From positions 62,001 to 126,000 of the forward strand of contig NZ_JAKSYO010000125.1 in the NCBI RefSeq assembly GCF_022829635.1: DNA of 64,000 bases. Direction: 5' to 3'. The notes under the pieces are model-generated. The model was not told the origin of the DNA and did no database searches. It worked only from the letters and a program-made list of their open reading frames with translations. The position numbers and the translations under genes are program-made. The stretch is from Methylobacterium sp. E-066 (GTDB lineage Bacteria > Pseudomonadota > Alphaproteobacteria > Rhizobiales > Beijerinckiaceae). This document shows positions 34,840 to 43,963 of the stretch, in pieces (the stretch's first letter is position 1; each line of letters starts with the position of its first letter).

Positions 34840-35209
34840 AATCGTCCGCTCCGCTCTCGTCCGGTGACCCTGCCGGGCAGGTGCAGGGGCGACGAATCGC
34901 CACCGCCGGCAAGCCGTAGCGGTTTACGGTACGCGAACGGTTGGGCGGAACGGACTTCGCAGCAAAACGACGAGACTACGGCGTGCGATAAGGTGGATCG
35001 CTGCCGCTTCGAGCCCGAAATTTGCTGGCACCACGTGTGGTTTAGCAGGGGACGCCGCGCGCAACGGCGTACCGGCATGCATCCGCTGGCCTTGCCGCGG
35101 GGCCCGCGGGCTTATATTGCGACGCAACCACCTCGACCGTACCTCACCCGGCGCGGACGGCCGCGCCGCGCGGCCGCCAGGGAGCCGGCACAACCCGTTT
35201 CGGGCCGCC
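34840..35209. other. Divergent region upstream of typA
   Basis: About 370 bases between the SDR gene and typA; no gene is visible. A possible sigma-70-type promoter is TTGCCG (35092-35097) and TATATT (35113-35118), spaced 15 bases, shorter than ideal. A GGGAG at about 35180 is too far from the start at 35210 to serve as its ribosome binding site. Confidence 0.35.
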
Positions 35210-37036
35210 ATGAATCTGCGCAACATCGCCATCATTGCCCACGTCGACCACGGCAAGACGACGCTCGTCGACAAGCTGCTGGCCCAGTCCGGCACCTTCC
35301 GCGAGAATCAGCGGGTCGAGGAGCGGGCAATGGACTCCAACGACCTGGAGAAGGAGCGTGGCATCACGATCCTGGCCAAGGCGACTTCGGTCGTCTGGGA
35401 CGACACCCGGGTCAACATCGTCGACACCCCCGGCCACGCCGATTTCGGCGGCGAGGTCGAGCGCATCCTGTCGATGGTCGACGGCGTGATCGTGCTGGTG
35501 GATGCCGCCGAGGGGCCGATGCCCCAGACCAAGTTCGTGGTCGGCAAGGCGCTCAAGATCGGCCTGCGCCCGATCGTGGCGATCAATAAGGTCGACCGTC
35601 CGGACGCGCGCATCACCGAGGTCGTGAACGAGGTGTTCGACCTGTTCGCGGCGCTCGACGCCACCGATGATCAGCTCGACTTCCCGATCCTCTACGGCTC
35701 CGGCCGCAACGGCTGGATGGCCGACAGCCCCGAGGCCGACCCGTCGGTGGGCCTCAAGCCGCTGTTCGAGCTCGTGTTGAAGCACGTGCCGCCGGCCAAG
35801 GTTGAAGAGGGTCCGTTCCGGATGCTCGGCACCCTGCTCGAGGCCAACCCGTTCCTGGGCCGGATCATCACCGGCCGCATCGCGTCGGGCACCGTCAAGC
35901 CGAACCAACAGATCAAAGTGCTGTCGCGGGATGGTAAGGTCGTCGAGACCGGCCGCGTCTCGAAGATCCTCGCCTTCCGGGGCCTGGAGCGCGCGCCGAT
36001 CGATATCGGCGAGGCGGGCGACATCGTCTCCATCGCCGGCCTGATCAAGGGCACCGTGGCCGACACGTTCTGCGATCCGCAGGTGGATACGCCGATCCAG
36101 GCCCAGCCGATCGATCCGCCGACCGTGACCATGTCGTTCATCGTCAACGACTCGCCGCTCGCCGGCACCGAGGGCGACAAGGTCACCAGCCGGATGATCC
36201 GCGACCGCCTGTTCAAGGAGGGCGAGGGCAACGTCACGCTCAAGATCGAGGAAGCGTCCGACAAGGATTCTTTCTATGTGTCCGGTCGCGGTGAATTGCA
36301 GCTCGCCATCCTGATCGAGACCATGCGCCGCGAGGGCTTCGAGATCGCGGTCTCTCGTCCGCGGGTCGTCTACGAGAAGGACGAGAATGGCGAACTTCTC
36401 GAGCCGATCGAAGAGGTCGTGATCGACGTCGACGAGGAGCATTCGGGCGTCGTCGTCCAGAAGATGTCGGAGCGTAAGGCCGAGATGCTGGAGATGCGGC
36501 CTTCGGGCGGCGATCGCCTGCGCCTCGTGTTCCACGCCCCGACCCGCGGCCTGATCGGTTACCAGGGCGAGCTGCTCACCGACACCCGCGGCACGGCGAT
36601 CATGAACCGCCTGTTCAAGGCTTACGAGCCGTTCAAGGGCGAGATCGCGGGCCGCCGCAACGGTGTGCTGATCTCCAACGACAAGGGCGAGGCCGTGGCT
36701 TACGCCATGTGGAACCTCGAAGACCGCGGTCCGATGATGATCGAGCCCGGCTGGAAGGTCTACCAGGGCATGATCATCGGCGAGCACAACCGCGAGAACG
36801 ATCTCGAGGTTAACGTGCTTAAGGGCAAGAAGCTCACCAACATCCGCACCACCTCGAAGGACGAGGCCGTGCGCCTGACGCCGCCGATCCGGATGACCCT
36901 GGAGCGCTCGCTCGCCTGGATCCAGGACGACGAGCTGGTCGAGGTCACGCCGAAGTCGATCCGTCTGCGCAAGACCGTGCTGGATCCGAACGACCGCAAG
37001 CGCGTCGAGCGCTCGTCGAAGGACACTGCCGCCTGA
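35210..37036 (+). CDS. typA: GTP-binding protein TypA/BipA
   Basis: 608 residues. G1 is [18 protein letters not shown]2 [10 protein letters not shown]3 [15 protein letters not shown]4 [10 protein letters not shown]; domain II follows, and the C-terminal part has [19 protein letters not shown] (EF-G-like domain III) plus the BipA-specific region [25 protein letters not shown] in substance. It is a ribosome-associated translational GTPase involved in ribosome assembly at low temperature and stress. The start at ATG 35210 ([11 protein letters not shown]) matches the family; upstream in-frame ATG 35117 would add 31 unrelated residues. Confidence 0.98.
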   Translation: MNLRNIAIIAHVDHGKTTLVDKLLAQSGTFRENQRVEERAMDSNDLEKERGITILAKATSVVWDDTRVNIVDTPGHADFGGEVERILSMVDGVIVLVDAAEGPMPQTKFVVGKALKIGLRPIVAINKVDRPDARITEVVNEVFDLFAALDATDDQLDFPILYGSGRNGWMADSPEADPSVGLKPLFELVLKHVPPAKVEEGPFRMLGTLLEANPFLGRIITGRIASGTVKPNQQIKVLSRDGKVVETGRVSKILAFRGLERAPIDIGEAGDIVSIAGLIKGTVADTFCDPQVDTPIQAQPIDPPTVTMSFIVNDSPLAGTEGDKVTSRMIRDRLFKEGEGNVTLKIEEASDKDSFYVSGRGELQLAILIETMRREGFEIAVSRPRVVYEKDENGELLEPIEEVVIDVDEEHSGVVVQKMSERKAEMLEMRPSGGDRLRLVFHAPTRGLIGYQGELLTDTRGTAIMNRLFKAYEPFKGEIAGRRNGVLISNDKGEAVAYAMWNLEDRGPMMIEPGWKVYQGMIIGEHNRENDLEVNVLKGKKLTNIRTTSKDEAVRLTPPIRMTLERSLAWIQDDELVEVTPKSIRLRKTVLDPNDRKRVERSSKDTAA

Positions 37037-37047
37037 GCTGAATGCCG

Positions 37048-37075
37048 GGCAACCGGGCGCTCAGGCCCGGTTGCC
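37048..37075 (+). terminator. Hairpin after typA
   Basis: Perfect 11-bp stem GGCAACCGGGC / GCCCGGTTGCC with loop GCTCAG, 12 bases after the typA stop. There is no T-run, so termination efficiency is uncertain. Confidence 0.6.
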
Positions 37076-37181
37076 GATGGGGACTTCATTCTGCTCCCCG
37101 GTTGACCCACCGAGCCGTCCCGCAGAGCATTCCGGCTCGGCGGGACGGCCCGAGCGGGCCGCATGAAACCCCGTGACCCCG

Positions 37182-37412
37182 ATGCCCGTCGCCTTGAACG
37201 CCAACCTGCCGGCCCGCTCGGCCCCGGCAGCCGCTCCGTATCTCGTCGGCCAGGATGGCGAAGGCCATTGGGTCGCCGTCGAGACCGGCGGCAGGGCAGG
37301 GGGCCTGTTTCGGACCCGCCAGGACGCGATCCGCTACGCCTGCGTCGAGACCGGTTGCCGTCCGGACGAGGTCGCGTTGGCCGTCGAGCCGATCCGCGTC
37401 CGGCTTTCCTGA
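37182..37412 (+). CDS. Small conserved protein, unknown function
   Basis: 76 residues from ATG 37182 (GTG 37173 is possible). The middle carries YLVGQDGEGHWVAVETGGRAGGLFRTRQDAIRYACVET, a pattern I associate with short conserved proteins of Hyphomicrobiales, which carry a GGLF-x-R-x-x-A-x-RYA element. It is probably a compact alpha/beta domain. No ribosome binding site is obvious and no partner is visible. The following 80 bases hold nothing recognisable. Confidence 0.55.
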   Translation: MPVALNANLPARSAPAAAPYLVGQDGEGHWVAVETGGRAGGLFRTRQDAIRYACVETGCRPDEVALAVEPIRVRLS

Positions 37413-37493
37413 GCGCGTATCCCAAACGATTAGAACCCCGCATCGACCTTGGGGCTCATGCCCCGAGGTCTGCGGCCATCTCGAAAAGAGACC

Positions 37494-37646
37494 TCAGCTG
37501 CCGCCGGGGTCGGTCTCGTCGTTCTGGCTCTTGTCGCCCTGCGGACCCATCCCGGGCTTGCCGTCGGTCTTCTCGTTGGGGTCCTTCACCGCGTCGGGCG
37601 CGACGTTGGCCGGCTTCTCCGGCTTCGGCTCTTCGCGCTCGCTCAC
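37494..37646 (-). CDS. Small disordered protein, third gene of a three-gene operon
   Basis: 50 residues starting at GTG 37646, with a strong AGGAGGA 6 bases upstream. The GTG overlaps the stop of the preceding gene (GTGA). It is highly charged and proline-rich (EREEPKPEKPANVAPDAVKD, PGMGPQGDKSQNDETDPGGS) with no hydrophobic core, so it is likely intrinsically disordered. The function is unknown. The precise overlap and strong ribosome binding site argue that it is a real gene. Confidence 0.65.
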   Translation of the reverse strand: MSEREEPKPEKPANVAPDAVKDPNEKTDGKPGMGPQGDKSQNDETDPGGS

Positions 37647-37957
37647 TTTTTGTCCTCCTGCTCGACGCGATAGTGTCCGTCGGCCACTTTCTGGTCGGCG
37701 GCCGGGCCCCGCGACGCTGTCTGGTCCGAATGGCCGCCCGACGAGCCGCCGACAGCGGGGGGTGAGCGTCCGGCCTCGCCGGATTGGCCCCACCCCTCCT
37801 TGGACTCGGTCTTGGCCGCTTCGCCCGAACCCATATCGGTGATCGCTGCCTGTTCGGCAGTCTGGTGACCGCCGCCCGCCGGAGGCTCGCCCTTCGAGCC
37901 GACCGTGTCGTCGGGCTTGCGGGTAACGGTTCCGGAATCGCTGGTGAGCCTGCCCAT
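37643..37957 (-). CDS. Small disordered protein, second gene of the operon
   Basis: 104 residues. Gly, Ser, Glu, Lys and Gln dominate, without hydrophobic or transmembrane segments: GSKGEPPAGGGHQTAEQAAI, GSGEAAKTESKEGWGQSGEA. The ATG shares one base with the stop of the first gene, and its stop overlaps the start of the third gene. It is probably intrinsically disordered; no domain is recognised. Confidence 0.7.
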   Translation of the reverse strand: MGRLTSDSGTVTRKPDDTVGSKGEPPAGGGHQTAEQAAITDMGSGEAAKTESKEGWGQSGEAGRSPPAVGGSSGGHSDQTASRGPAADQKVADGHYRVEQEDKK

Positions 37958-38295
37958 CAGCGTTTCCCATCGTCCTGGCCGACCGCCGCGGTGGCCCGGT
38001 CGATCGCCTCGCCCAGGCTCGAGCCCTTGTCCGAAGCCTTGCCGAACTCGCCCTGCAGCTTCTTCAGGTTCTCGGGTGGCGTCTCCGCCTCGGTGGCGTC
38101 GGTGGCGTCCGAGCCCGGGGTGCCGGAGGCGATCCGCGCCGCCTGGGCGTCGCCCGCCGGATCGCGCTTCAGGTCGGCCTGCGTGTTGGCAGGCAGACCC
38201 ACGTCGAGGGGCGAATCCTGGCCGAGATCCTGACCGTTGCGGTCGGCATTGGCGTTGAAGTCCTTCAACGACGGCCGTGTCGTCTGCTCTGCCAT
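37957..38295 (-). CDS. Small disordered protein, first gene of the operon
   Basis: 112 residues. It opens with MAEQTTRPSLKDFNANADRN and continues as an Asp/Ala/Gly-rich chain containing DLGQDSPLDVGLPANTQADL; only about 85-105 (LGEAIDRATAAVG) looks helical. ATG 38295 has GGCAGGAGCC upstream. The three overlapping genes form a compact operon on the minus strand. Such hydrophilic small proteins are often stress- or desiccation-related in Methylobacterium; that role is inference. Confidence 0.72.
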   Translation of the reverse strand: MAEQTTRPSLKDFNANADRNGQDLGQDSPLDVGLPANTQADLKRDPAGDAQAARIASGTPGSDATDATEAETPPENLKKLQGEFGKASDKGSSLGEAIDRATAAVGQDDGKR

Positions 38296-38416
38296 GGCTC
38301 CTGCCTCTCCTGCTGTGCGCTGTGGCGGGACAACGGGGGCGGGAGATCAGGGTTGCGTCGGCGCCGGTGATCCCTCGGAGCCGTCCGGTCCGCGGGCTGC
38401 CGGCGGTGAATCACAT

Positions 38417-38914
38417 TCAGGGGCCGACGATCCTGGGGGCAAGGTTCTGCACCAGGGCCCGCACCGAATCCTCGGCGTGCCCCGGGCTGTCGGCCTTGGC
38501 CTGGATCATCAGCAGGTCGCCGTCGCGCAGGATCACCGCGGTCGATCCGCCGCCATTTCCCAGCCCATAGACGGTGATCCACCCGATGGCCGGGCTCACC
38601 GGCAGAGCCGAGAGGCGGCAATCCGGGTTCTGCTGGATGCACAGCGATTCGAGCTTGGCGAAGGTGGTCGCCCCGGATCGCACCCGCTTTTCGGTTCCGT
38701 CGTTCAGGCGTCCGAGCTCGATATCGGCTATGGGCGAACCCCGGCACGGGGCACAGGTCACGGTCAGGGTCAGCGGGGTCGCCTGCACCGAGGCCTTGGT
38801 GTCGATCGCGATCCGGACCCGGTCCACGAATCCCGTGAGGTCGTGGCTGGCAAAGCCCTGCGCCTGCGCAGCCTGGGCGATGAAGCAGCCGAGGAGAACG
38901 AGAAGCCAGCGCAT
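38417..38914 (-). CDS. Exported protein of unknown function
   Basis: 165 residues from ATG 38914. An N-terminal signal peptide (MRWLLVLLGCFIAQAAQAQG) predicts cleavage after AQA at about 19. The mature domain contains two Cys pairs (VTCAPCRGSP and LCIQQNPDCRL), which may form disulfides, and a C-terminal hydrophobic beta region (AIGWITVYGLGNGGGSTAVI). It is likely periplasmic. I do not recognise the domain. The start was chosen from the signal peptide; the longer frame upstream is not supported. Confidence 0.7.
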   Translation of the reverse strand: MRWLLVLLGCFIAQAAQAQGFASHDLTGFVDRVRIAIDTKASVQATPLTLTVTCAPCRGSPIADIELGRLNDGTEKRVRSGATTFAKLESLCIQQNPDCRLSALPVSPAIGWITVYGLGNGGGSTAVILRDGDLLMIQAKADSPGHAEDSVRALVQNLAPRIVGP

Positions 38915-39221
38915 GCGGGGATGTCCGTCCGGTCTTGGATCGTCGGCGGGGCGAGGGGCCCGGGACTCACATGACCGATGCGCGAAGGTTTTCCAAGATT
39001 TGGGTCTCGATGCGTCGTCGCGCGGCGCGCAGATCACGGATGATGCTGAAGGATACTGGGTATAAACCGGGACAAATCGACAAGATTGATGAGAGGCGCC
39101 ACCCGATCGAAGTCGTGGATCATTGAGGCTAATCTATTGCTCGCGACAGTTGGTACTTCAGCGCGATAACTTGGACGGAATAGTTCGTGGAATAGGCAGC
39201 CGCTATCGTTCCGAAACGCCA
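38915..39221. other. Intergenic gap upstream of the exported protein
   Basis: About 300 bases between the exported protein and the cysK terminator. No gene is seen. The stretch at about 39040-39210 has a lower GC content than its surroundings. Confidence 0.4.
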
Positions 39222-39256
39222 AAGCCGCGCCGGCTCCAAGAGAACCGGCGCGGCTT
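39222..39256 (-). terminator. Terminator of cysK
   Basis: Perfect 12-bp stem AAGCCGCGCCGG / CCGGCGCGGCTT with an 11-base loop, 52 bases after the cysK stop on the minus strand. The trailing sequence has only short T clusters (TTT), so it is a strong hairpin with a weak U-tract. Confidence 0.8.
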
Positions 39257-39307
39257 GAGAGGTCATCGTCAGTGTCGGTGCGTGGCGTGGAGCTGCCCCG
39301 CCCGGTG

Positions 39308-40282
39308 CTAGCCGATCCCGTCGAACAGGGCCGACGAGATATAGCGCTCGGCGAACGAGCAGGCGATCGTGACGATCCGCTTGCCCTGGAATTCCGGCCG
39401 CTTGGCCAGTTCCAGCGCCGCCGCGACATTGCCGCCGGTGGAGATGCCGCCCGGGATGCCCTCGAGCCGGGCGAGCGCCCGCGAGGTCTCGAAGGCGGTG
39501 TCGTTGGAGACCTTGAGCACGCCGTCGAGGATGTCGGTGTGCAGGTTCCCCGGGATGAAGCCCGCGCCGATGCCCTGGATCTTGTGCGGGCCGGGCTGGC
39601 CGCCGGAGATCACCGGGGAATCCACCGGCTCCACCGCGAAGACCTTGAGGTTGGGCAGCCGCGGCTTCAGGACTTCGCCGACGCCGGTCACGGTGCCGCC
39701 GGTGCCGACGCCGGCCACGAAGGCATCGAGTTGGCCGCCGGTATCGGTCCAGATCTCCTCGGCCGTGGTCTTGCGGTGGATCTCGGGATTGGCCGGGTTC
39801 GAAAATTGCTGCGGCATCACCGAGCCCGGGATCTCCTTGAGCAGTTCCTCGGCCTTCGCGATGGCGCCCTTCATGCCTTGTGCGCCGGGGGTGAGCGCCA
39901 GCTCGGCACCCAGGAAGGCCAGCATCTTGCGCCGCTCGATGGACATCGTCTCCGGCATCACCAGGATCAGCCGGTAGCCCCGCGCCGCGGCCACGAAGGC
40001 CAGCGCGATCCCGGTGTTGCCGGAGGTCGGCTCGACCAGCGTGCCGCCGGGCTGCAACTGGCCCGCGGCCTCCAGGGCGTCGATCATGTTGACGCCGATA
40101 CGGTCCTTCACGCTGGCGATCGGGTTGAAGAATTCGAGCTTCAGCAGGATCTCGGCATCGACGCCGTGCTCTTTGGGCAGGCGGTTGAGGCGCACCAGCG
40201 GGGTGTTGCCGATGGTCTCGGTGATCGAGCCGTAGACACGGCCGTGGCCGACCTTCGCCGGCGCGTTGAGGGAATCGGCCAT
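39308..40282 (-). CDS. cysK: Cysteine synthase A (O-acetylserine sulfhydrylase)
   Basis: 324 residues. The PLP Lys lies in [17 protein letters not shown], the Asn/Gly PLP contact in [16 protein letters not shown], the phosphate loop in [16 protein letters not shown], and the C-terminal [15 protein letters not shown] is standard for CysK. It makes L-cysteine from O-acetylserine and sulfide. ATG 40282 has AGGAG upstream. It is monocistronic in this window and ends at a strong hairpin. Confidence 0.97.
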   Translation of the reverse strand: MADSLNAPAKVGHGRVYGSITETIGNTPLVRLNRLPKEHGVDAEILLKLEFFNPIASVKDRIGVNMIDALEAAGQLQPGGTLVEPTSGNTGIALAFVAAARGYRLILVMPETMSIERRKMLAFLGAELALTPGAQGMKGAIAKAEELLKEIPGSVMPQQFSNPANPEIHRKTTAEEIWTDTGGQLDAFVAGVGTGGTVTGVGEVLKPRLPNLKVFAVEPVDSPVISGGQPGPHKIQGIGAGFIPGNLHTDILDGVLKVSNDTAFETSRALARLEGIPGGISTGGNVAAALELAKRPEFQGKRIVTIACSFAERYISSALFDGIG

Positions 40283-40562
40283 CGCGGAACTCCTGCAGGT
40301 CTCAAGTCGAACGGATGTCGGGTCCGGGCGATCCGTGCCAAGGGGAGCCTCGGCCGGCCGGCGGACAGGAGGCTGCGATATCGCGTCGCCGAACCGGGGG
40401 CAATCGGGCTAAGTGGCCTGTACGAAAGTTCTTTTTGCCGGCGGTGGGGAATATTCCCGATTATGGAAGAAGGCGGCTGATGCGCAGTCGTTTTGTGGAA
40501 TATCGTTCTCTCGCCCGATGCGATACGCCGCGCCGCGGATGGCTGCCGACGAGGGATGACCG

Positions 40563-41525
40563 ATGAAACGCCGTCCACTCGCTGCCGCCGGCCCGACTCG
40601 CCGCGCCGGTCTTCTGGCCGCCTTTGGCCTCGTTCTCGTACGGTCGACCTGTGCTGCGGAGCCGACGCGCGTCGTTCTTGCCACCGCGACACCGGGTGGC
40701 GGCTTCCCGGCCTTCGGGGATGCCTTCGCGGCAGCGATCCGCGCGGCGGATCCCGAACTCGCCATCGAAACGCGCGCCAGCGGCGGCTCGGCCGAGAATA
40801 TCGGGCTGTTGCGCGCCGGCCGGGTCGACCTGGCCCTGGTCCAGGGCGAATACGCCTATCCGGCCCTGGCTGAGCCGGGCGGCCTCACGGTTCTGGCGCC
40901 GATGTACCCCTCGCCCGGCCTGTTCGCCGTTCCCGCGGCGAGCCCGATTCGCGCGGTCGAGGATTTGCGCGGGCGGACGGTGGTGTTGGGCACGCATAAG
41001 TCCGGCCTCACCGTGATGGGCCGTAGCGCACTCCAAGCTTCGGGGCTCGATCCCGAGCGCGACATCCGCCCGATCCTGCTCGCCCAGGCCGGCGACGGGC
41101 CGCCCATGGTGCGCGATGGCCACGCCGACGCTCTCTGGGGCGGCGGCCTCGGCTGGCCAGGTTTCCTCGCGATGGCGCAAGCGCCGGGCGGCGCCCGGTT
41201 CTTCGGGCCGTCGGAGGCCGGCATCGCGCGGCTGGCGCAGCCCGGCGCGGCGCTTCAGCGCCTGATCGTGCCACCCGGCAGCTTCCCCGGTCAGTCCGCC
41301 GCAATCGAGACGGTGGGCTCCTGGAGCCTCGTGCTCGCGCGGCCCGGCTTCGAGGCCGACACGGCGTATCGGATCGTCCGGGCCCTGGCCCGGGCCGATA
41401 TGGTCGCCCGCCATCCGCAGGGCGCGGATAGCCATCCGAAGAACCTGTCCGGACTTGTGCCGGCGACGCAGCTCAACCCCGGCACGCGTCGCTATCTCGG
41501 CGAGACCGGTGTCGTCGTCCGCTGA
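40563..41525 (+). CDS. TAXI-family TRAP-type substrate-binding protein
   Basis: 320 residues. An N-terminal signal peptide (about 1-31) precedes the TAXI pattern: VVLATATPGGGFPAFGDAFA, RASGGSAENIGLLRAGRVDLALVQG, GLFAVPAASPIRAVEDLRGR and HKSGLTVMGRSAL. It is a periplasmic solute receptor that usually serves a TRAP transporter. The dctQ/dctM-like membrane subunits are not next to it, so it is an orphan receptor here or works with a transporter elsewhere. The ligand is unknown. It converges on gcrA with 12 bases between stops. Confidence 0.85.
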   Translation: MKRRPLAAAGPTRRAGLLAAFGLVLVRSTCAAEPTRVVLATATPGGGFPAFGDAFAAAIRAADPELAIETRASGGSAENIGLLRAGRVDLALVQGEYAYPALAEPGGLTVLAPMYPSPGLFAVPAASPIRAVEDLRGRTVVLGTHKSGLTVMGRSALQASGLDPERDIRPILLAQAGDGPPMVRDGHADALWGGGLGWPGFLAMAQAPGGARFFGPSEAGIARLAQPGAALQRLIVPPGSFPGQSAAIETVGSWSLVLARPGFEADTAYRIVRALARADMVARHPQGADSHPKNLSGLVPATQLNPGTRRYLGETGVVVR

Positions 41526-41537
41526 GCCTCCGGGGGG

Positions 41538-42068
41538 CTAGCGGAACGAGGCGACGCGCCGGTCGCGCTTGCGCTCCGCGGCCGGCTGGTAGGCGATCTC
41601 GGCGTGGTGGGTGCAGTAGGGCAGCCCGGTGATCGAGCGGGCGCCGCAGAACCGGAATTCCGGCGTGGTCGGGTCGCCTAGCGGCCACCGACACATGGAT
41701 TCGCGCAGGTCCATGATCGTGACCCGCTGCGACACCGACAGCGCCACCGGCTCGGGGGCCGCTGGGGCTGGTGCCGGGAAGACCGGCGCGGGACGATGCG
41801 ACAGGATCGCCACCGGCTCGGGCGCCTGGGTCTCGACCACCGCGATGGCGGTCTCGATCTCCACGGCCTTTGCGGTTTGCGCTGCGGCGGGAGCCTCCTC
41901 GCCGCCTCGGGCGCGGCCGCCCAGGCCGAGACGATGCACCTTGCCGATCACCGCGTTGCGGGTGACGCCGCCGAGCTGCGCCGCGATCTTGCTCGCGCTT
42001 TGCCCGTCTTCCCACAGCCGGCGCAGGAGCGCCACGCGATCATCCGTCCAGCTCAGGCCCGCTTCCAT
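41538..42068 (-). CDS. gcrA: Cell cycle transcriptional regulator GcrA
   Basis: 176 residues. The N-terminal helix-turn-helix (LSWTDDRVALLRRLWEDGQSASKIAAQLG, then VTRNAVIGKVHRLGLGGR) and the C-terminal sigma-70-interacting domain (TIMDLRESMCRWPLGDP, FCGARSITGLPYCTHHAEIAYQP) are both diagnostic, separated by an Ala/Pro-rich linker. GcrA activates genes at CcrM-methylated GANTC sites during S phase in alphaproteobacteria. ATG 42068 is slightly upstream of the more usual MSWT start. No other cell cycle gene is adjacent, but the min locus is in the same window. Confidence 0.96.
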   Translation of the reverse strand: MEAGLSWTDDRVALLRRLWEDGQSASKIAAQLGGVTRNAVIGKVHRLGLGGRARGGEEAPAAAQTAKAVEIETAIAVVETQAPEPVAILSHRPAPVFPAPAPAAPEPVALSVSQRVTIMDLRESMCRWPLGDPTTPEFRFCGARSITGLPYCTHHAEIAYQPAAERKRDRRVASFR

Positions 42069-42509
42069 AGTCCCCCTCCGCCCCCTGCGGCCCGCGCGCT
42101 ATACCCGCGTGACGGGGTGCGTTCCGGATCATACAGACCCGCCCGGCCGTTCTGCCGGTGCGAACCGCACCCGTGCGCGTCACCCATGCGCGTCGGATGC
42201 CGCACCGCGTGCGACACCCTGTCTCGTCAGGCCACGGCTGGACCCTAGCGCGGCGTTCGCGACGCTTGCAAGGGCGCCCCGGAGACGGAGACCGGCCCTG
42301 TCCACCGGCAATGGCTCCCTCGTCCGAGAAGGTGGTTACCGGCGTCGGAAGCGCAGAGCGATCCCGGGACGGCGTGTCGCCGGCGTCACAGGCCGGCGCA
42401 ATCGCATCACAATCGTGCCGAATGCTAAGCTCGGCGGGAACGCCGTTACGGCCAAGCTGCTTCCGTGTGGCAAAAGGGGCGAGCGTTGCTGTTATCCGAG
42501 GTGAGGACG
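42069..42509. other. 440-base divergent gap between gcrA and the patatin-like gene
   Basis: No gene is supported. It is GC-rich throughout, with short inverted sequences, and must hold the promoters of gcrA and of the lipoprotein gene. I saw no clear -35/-10 pair. Confidence 0.35.
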
Positions 42510-43697
42510 ATGGGTTACCGTCAGGGGGGGCTGCGCGTGCTGGTCGCGCTCGGGCTGGCCGGCCAGGTGGCGGCCTGCGGCAGCGTCCCACGCACCGCCT
42601 ACACGGCCGAGCAGGCCGCGTTCGCCAGTGTACCCGGCATCCCGGGGGCGCGGGTCTATGCCGACGCGTCGGTGGACACGATCGCGGAACTCGCCGGCAA
42701 TCCGCAGCGCCGCTCCGCCGGCTTCAACTATCTGGCCCTGTCGGGCGGCGGCGGCGACGGCGCCTACGGGGCCGGCGTGCTCAATGGCTGGACGGCCTCC
42801 GGCACCCGCCCGGAATTCAGCCTGGTCTCGGGTGTGTCCACCGGCGCGCTGATCGCGCCCTTCGCGTTCCTGGGCCCGGCCTACGATCCGTACCTCACCG
42901 AGTTCTACACCAGCGGCGTCGCCGGCGAGCTGGTGACCTCGCCCAACATCGCCAACGTGCTGTTCGGCTCCGGCCTGTTCGGGGATGGGCGCCTGCGCAA
43001 CCTGATCGCCCGCTACGTGACCCCGGAGCTGCTCACCGCCATCGCGGAGGAGCATGCCAAGGGCCGCCGCCTCATGGTCGTGACGACCAATCTCGATTCC
43101 CAGCGTGCGGTGATCTGGAACATGGGCGTGATCGCGTCGAGCGGCGCGCCGAACGCCCTGGAGCTGTTCCGCGACGTGCTGGCCGCCTCGGCCAGCATCC
43201 CGGCGGTGTTCCCGCCGCAAATGATCGACGTGACCGCCGCCGACTCCCGCTTCCAGGAGATGCACGTCGACGGCTCGGTGGTCACGCCGGTCTTTACCCT
43301 GCCGCAGACGCTGCTGCTCCGCGACGGCAAGATCCGCACCGGCGGCAAAGCCAACATCTACGTGGTGATCAACGGCCGCCTGGAGCCGGATTTCGAGGTG
43401 ACGAAGGACAACACCCTGTCGATCGTCGAGCGCTCGTTCACGACGGCGAGCCGCGCCCGCTCGCGTGCCACCCTGACGGCGACCTACGCCCTGGCACGCG
43501 GCAACGGCATGGGCTTCAACCTGACCTATATCGACGAGAACGGCCCGAAGGCCTCCGCCGCCAAGGGCTTCGATACCGGGTATATGCGGGCGCTCTATCA
43601 GGCGGGCCTCGAGAAGGGCCGGACCGGGACGTTCTGGCAGCACACGGTGCCGGCCGCGCCGACGCTCAAGCAGACCGCGGCCGCCGTCGCAAATTGA
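42510..43697 (+). CDS. Patatin-like phospholipase, lipoprotein
   Basis: 395 residues from ATG 42510, with GAGGTGAGG upstream. A hydrophobic signal ends in a lipobox (GQVAAC-GS), predicting lipidation on the Cys. The patatin core has the oxyanion hole LALSGGGGDGAYGAGVLNGW, the Ser nucleophile elbow SGVSTGALIAPF and the Asp in MHVDGSVV. It should be an envelope-anchored lipid acyl hydrolase, possibly acting on phospholipids or other acyl esters. Alternative upstream start 42465 lacks a signal pattern. It converges on a 42-residue gene. Confidence 0.9.
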   Translation: MGYRQGGLRVLVALGLAGQVAACGSVPRTAYTAEQAAFASVPGIPGARVYADASVDTIAELAGNPQRRSAGFNYLALSGGGGDGAYGAGVLNGWTASGTRPEFSLVSGVSTGALIAPFAFLGPAYDPYLTEFYTSGVAGELVTSPNIANVLFGSGLFGDGRLRNLIARYVTPELLTAIAEEHAKGRRLMVVTTNLDSQRAVIWNMGVIASSGAPNALELFRDVLAASASIPAVFPPQMIDVTAADSRFQEMHVDGSVVTPVFTLPQTLLLRDGKIRTGGKANIYVVINGRLEPDFEVTKDNTLSIVERSFTTASRARSRATLTATYALARGNGMGFNLTYIDENGPKASAAKGFDTGYMRALYQAGLEKGRTGTFWQHTVPAAPTLKQTAAAVAN

Positions 43698-43713
43698 TTG
43701 TCTGAGGCTTCAG

Positions 43714-43740
43714 CGCCGCGCCCCAGATGGGGGCGCGGCG
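43714..43740. terminator. Bidirectional hairpin between patatin and small protein genes
   Basis: Perfect 11-bp stem CGCCGCGCCCC / GGGGCGCGGCG with loop AGATG, between the two convergent genes. There is no T-run. Confidence 0.55.
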
Positions 43741-43750
43741 ATCGGTCTGG

Positions 43751-43879
43751 TTACTTGCCCAGGATCTTGGTGACCAAGCGGCCGATCGGCGTCGCGGTGC
43801 TGGCGTTCCGGTCGTCGCGGTCGATGGGGCGGTTCTCGTTGCCGAGAAGCTTGGTGACGATGCGTCCGATCAGGCTCAT
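43751..43879 (-). CDS. 42-residue protein with an internal repeat
   Basis: Short ORF, ATG at 43879 with GGAGGG just upstream (spacing short), stop TAA at 43751. The protein begins MSLIGRIVTKLLGNENRP and ends PIGRLVTKILGK, so a 9-10-residue basic amphipathic motif (IGRxVTKxLG) is repeated at both ends around a charged linker. The repeat, the ribosome binding site and the fit between two terminators support a real gene. It may be membrane-associating; function unknown. Confidence 0.6.
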   Translation of the reverse strand: MSLIGRIVTKLLGNENRPIDRDDRNASTATPIGRLVTKILGK

Positions 43880-43963
43880 GGGTCCCTCCGCGCGTTCGCG
43901 CCAAAACGGCGCAGCTTGCCCATTAACGGGCGATGCGCGGCCGACGTTCCGCGGCTCGCGGCG

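Noticed and set aside
42069..42509. A plus-strand gene in the gap upstream of the patatin-like gene
   Set aside because: Long open frames exist, but none has a ribosome binding site or any family resemblance.
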